Assembly: GCA_030525795.1 (NCBI GenBank)
Contig: JAUNEB010000005.1
Coordinates: 1-53,820, forward strand
Direction of reading: 5' to 3'
DNA from: Aerococcaceae bacterium
GTDB lineage: Bacteria > Bacillota > Bacilli > Lactobacillales > Aerococcaceae
DNA length: 53,820 nt
Under the pieces are notes generated by a model. It made no database searches, was not told where the DNA came from, and was given only the letters and a program-made list of their open reading frames with translations. Made by a program: the position numbers and the translations under genes. Each line of letters starts with the position of its first letter. The stretch's first letter is position 1. Positions 53,420 through 53,820 of this stretch are shown piece after piece.

Positions 53420-53820
53420 TTATTTTGTCGTTAAATAATGGAACAGATCTGCTTGAACAGGCTCCACCAAACTAAACAACATACTCACAACACTTTCTCC
53501 AGCTTTTTCCATTTCTTCTGCACTGTTATCAATGTAAGATAAGGGACCAAGGTAGTAAAAATCACCACCTTCAGCATCATCTTTAATGATAAACAATTCT
53601 AAACGCAGGCCGTTTGTTGCAGAACCAATAATCTGCTTAACATCTGGTGAAGCTAGATTGCGCTTGTTTTTCGAGAACCATCGTAGGGTAGATTCGCTGA
53701 CCAACTCATCTTCATACTTAATAGTGTCATTGATATCCTCACTTTTATGGTAGGTAATAAAGATCGGACAAGTATTTGTATCCTTGTCAATCTTATAGCC
53801 ACCAATATTGAGCGGTGGTT
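53420..53820 (-). CDS. DUF3427 domain, C-terminal end of a DEAD/DEAH-type helicase, partial
   Basis: The frame is open from its TAA (53420-53422) to the right edge, so the apparent TTG start at 53704 is not the start; at least 133 residues are visible. Reading upstream adds GGYKIDKDTNTCPIFITYHK and EDINDTIKYEDEL, followed by WFSKNKRN, LFIIKDDAEGGDFYYLG and a C-terminal helix. This pattern is the DUF3427 domain, which caps large superfamily 2 helicases, often with a phospholipase-D-type nuclease at the N-terminus. The helicase part lies outside the window. Family recognition is from memory. Confidence 0.75.
   Translation of the reverse strand, partial: PPLNIGGYKIDKDTNTCPIFITYHKSEDINDTIKYEDELVSESTLRWFSKNKRNLASPDVKQIIGSATNGLRLELFIIKDDAEGGDFYYLGPLSYIDNSAEEMEKAGESVVSMLFSLVEPVQADLFHYLTTK

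Overview
The window looks like chromosome of a low-GC Gram-positive bacterium of the order Lactobacillales. Evidence: PolC-type replicase, RecU next to a class A PBP, glyQS with a T-box, a CGAAC-N4-GTTYG type LexA operator, OatA-like and LytR-CpsA-Psr wall enzymes, an Fst/par-like type I toxin, and frequent TGn-TATAAT promoters and TTG/GTG starts. The gene order dinG-ypmB-asnS-dnaD, recU-ponA, tig-clpX-ysxC, dnaG-rpoD-trmK-nif3-pepT and uppS-cdsA-rseP-polC is standard Firmicutes core order. I cannot fix the family (Aerococcaceae, Carnobacteriaceae or Enterococcaceae are all possible). No tRNA, rRNA or CRISPR array was seen.

Left edge (1-5270), accessory. An AT-rich three-gene operon ends in an SMC/Rad50-like ATPase with a zinc hook and has the layout of an ABC-three-component (ABC-3C) conflict system. 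The effector half of its first gene lies outside the window. After its terminator comes a decayed conjugation remnant: an oriT-like cluster of inverted repeats and a broken mobC.

Core block 1 (5274-15115). ypiB-cca-dinG, ypmB-asnS-dnaD, then ponA and recU on the minus strand. DinG keeps its exonuclease but its helicase half has lost every ATPase motif.

Small accessory locus (15116-17700). A Fic AMPylase gene, a secreted protein gene and a small terminator-bounded unit are each preceded by the same 19-bp palindrome.

Core block 2 (17700-36600). tig, clpX, ysxC, dnaG, rpoD, trmK, nif3 and pepT on plus; a GNAT acetyltransferase and gdhA on minus; then uppS-cdsA-rseP-polC and a LOG-family gene on plus. 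Lipid-carrier synthesis, phospholipid synthesis, intramembrane proteolysis and the replicase appear to share one operon.

Intergenic cassette (36600-37075). A 31-codon Fst/par-like membrane toxin with a convergent antisense RNA; both promoters can be read. An AT-rich stretch with an isolated terminator follows.

Core block 3 (37080-52710). yneF and ynzC diverge from an SOS-box-controlled lexA. A long minus-strand run glyQ-glyS-obgE-oatA-like-rnz-SDR-lapA-recJ-apt starts behind a glycine T-box, preceded in the same orientation by folC, radC and an LCP-family gene.

Right edge (52800-53820). A MutT/Nudix hydrolase gene converges on the 3' end of a DUF3427-type helicase gene cut by the window edge.

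The least ordinary items are the ABC-3C operon beside its oriT/mobC scar, the motif-free DinG helicase domain, the three-copy palindrome of the Fic locus, and an OatA-like enzyme whose acyltransferase motif residues are replaced.
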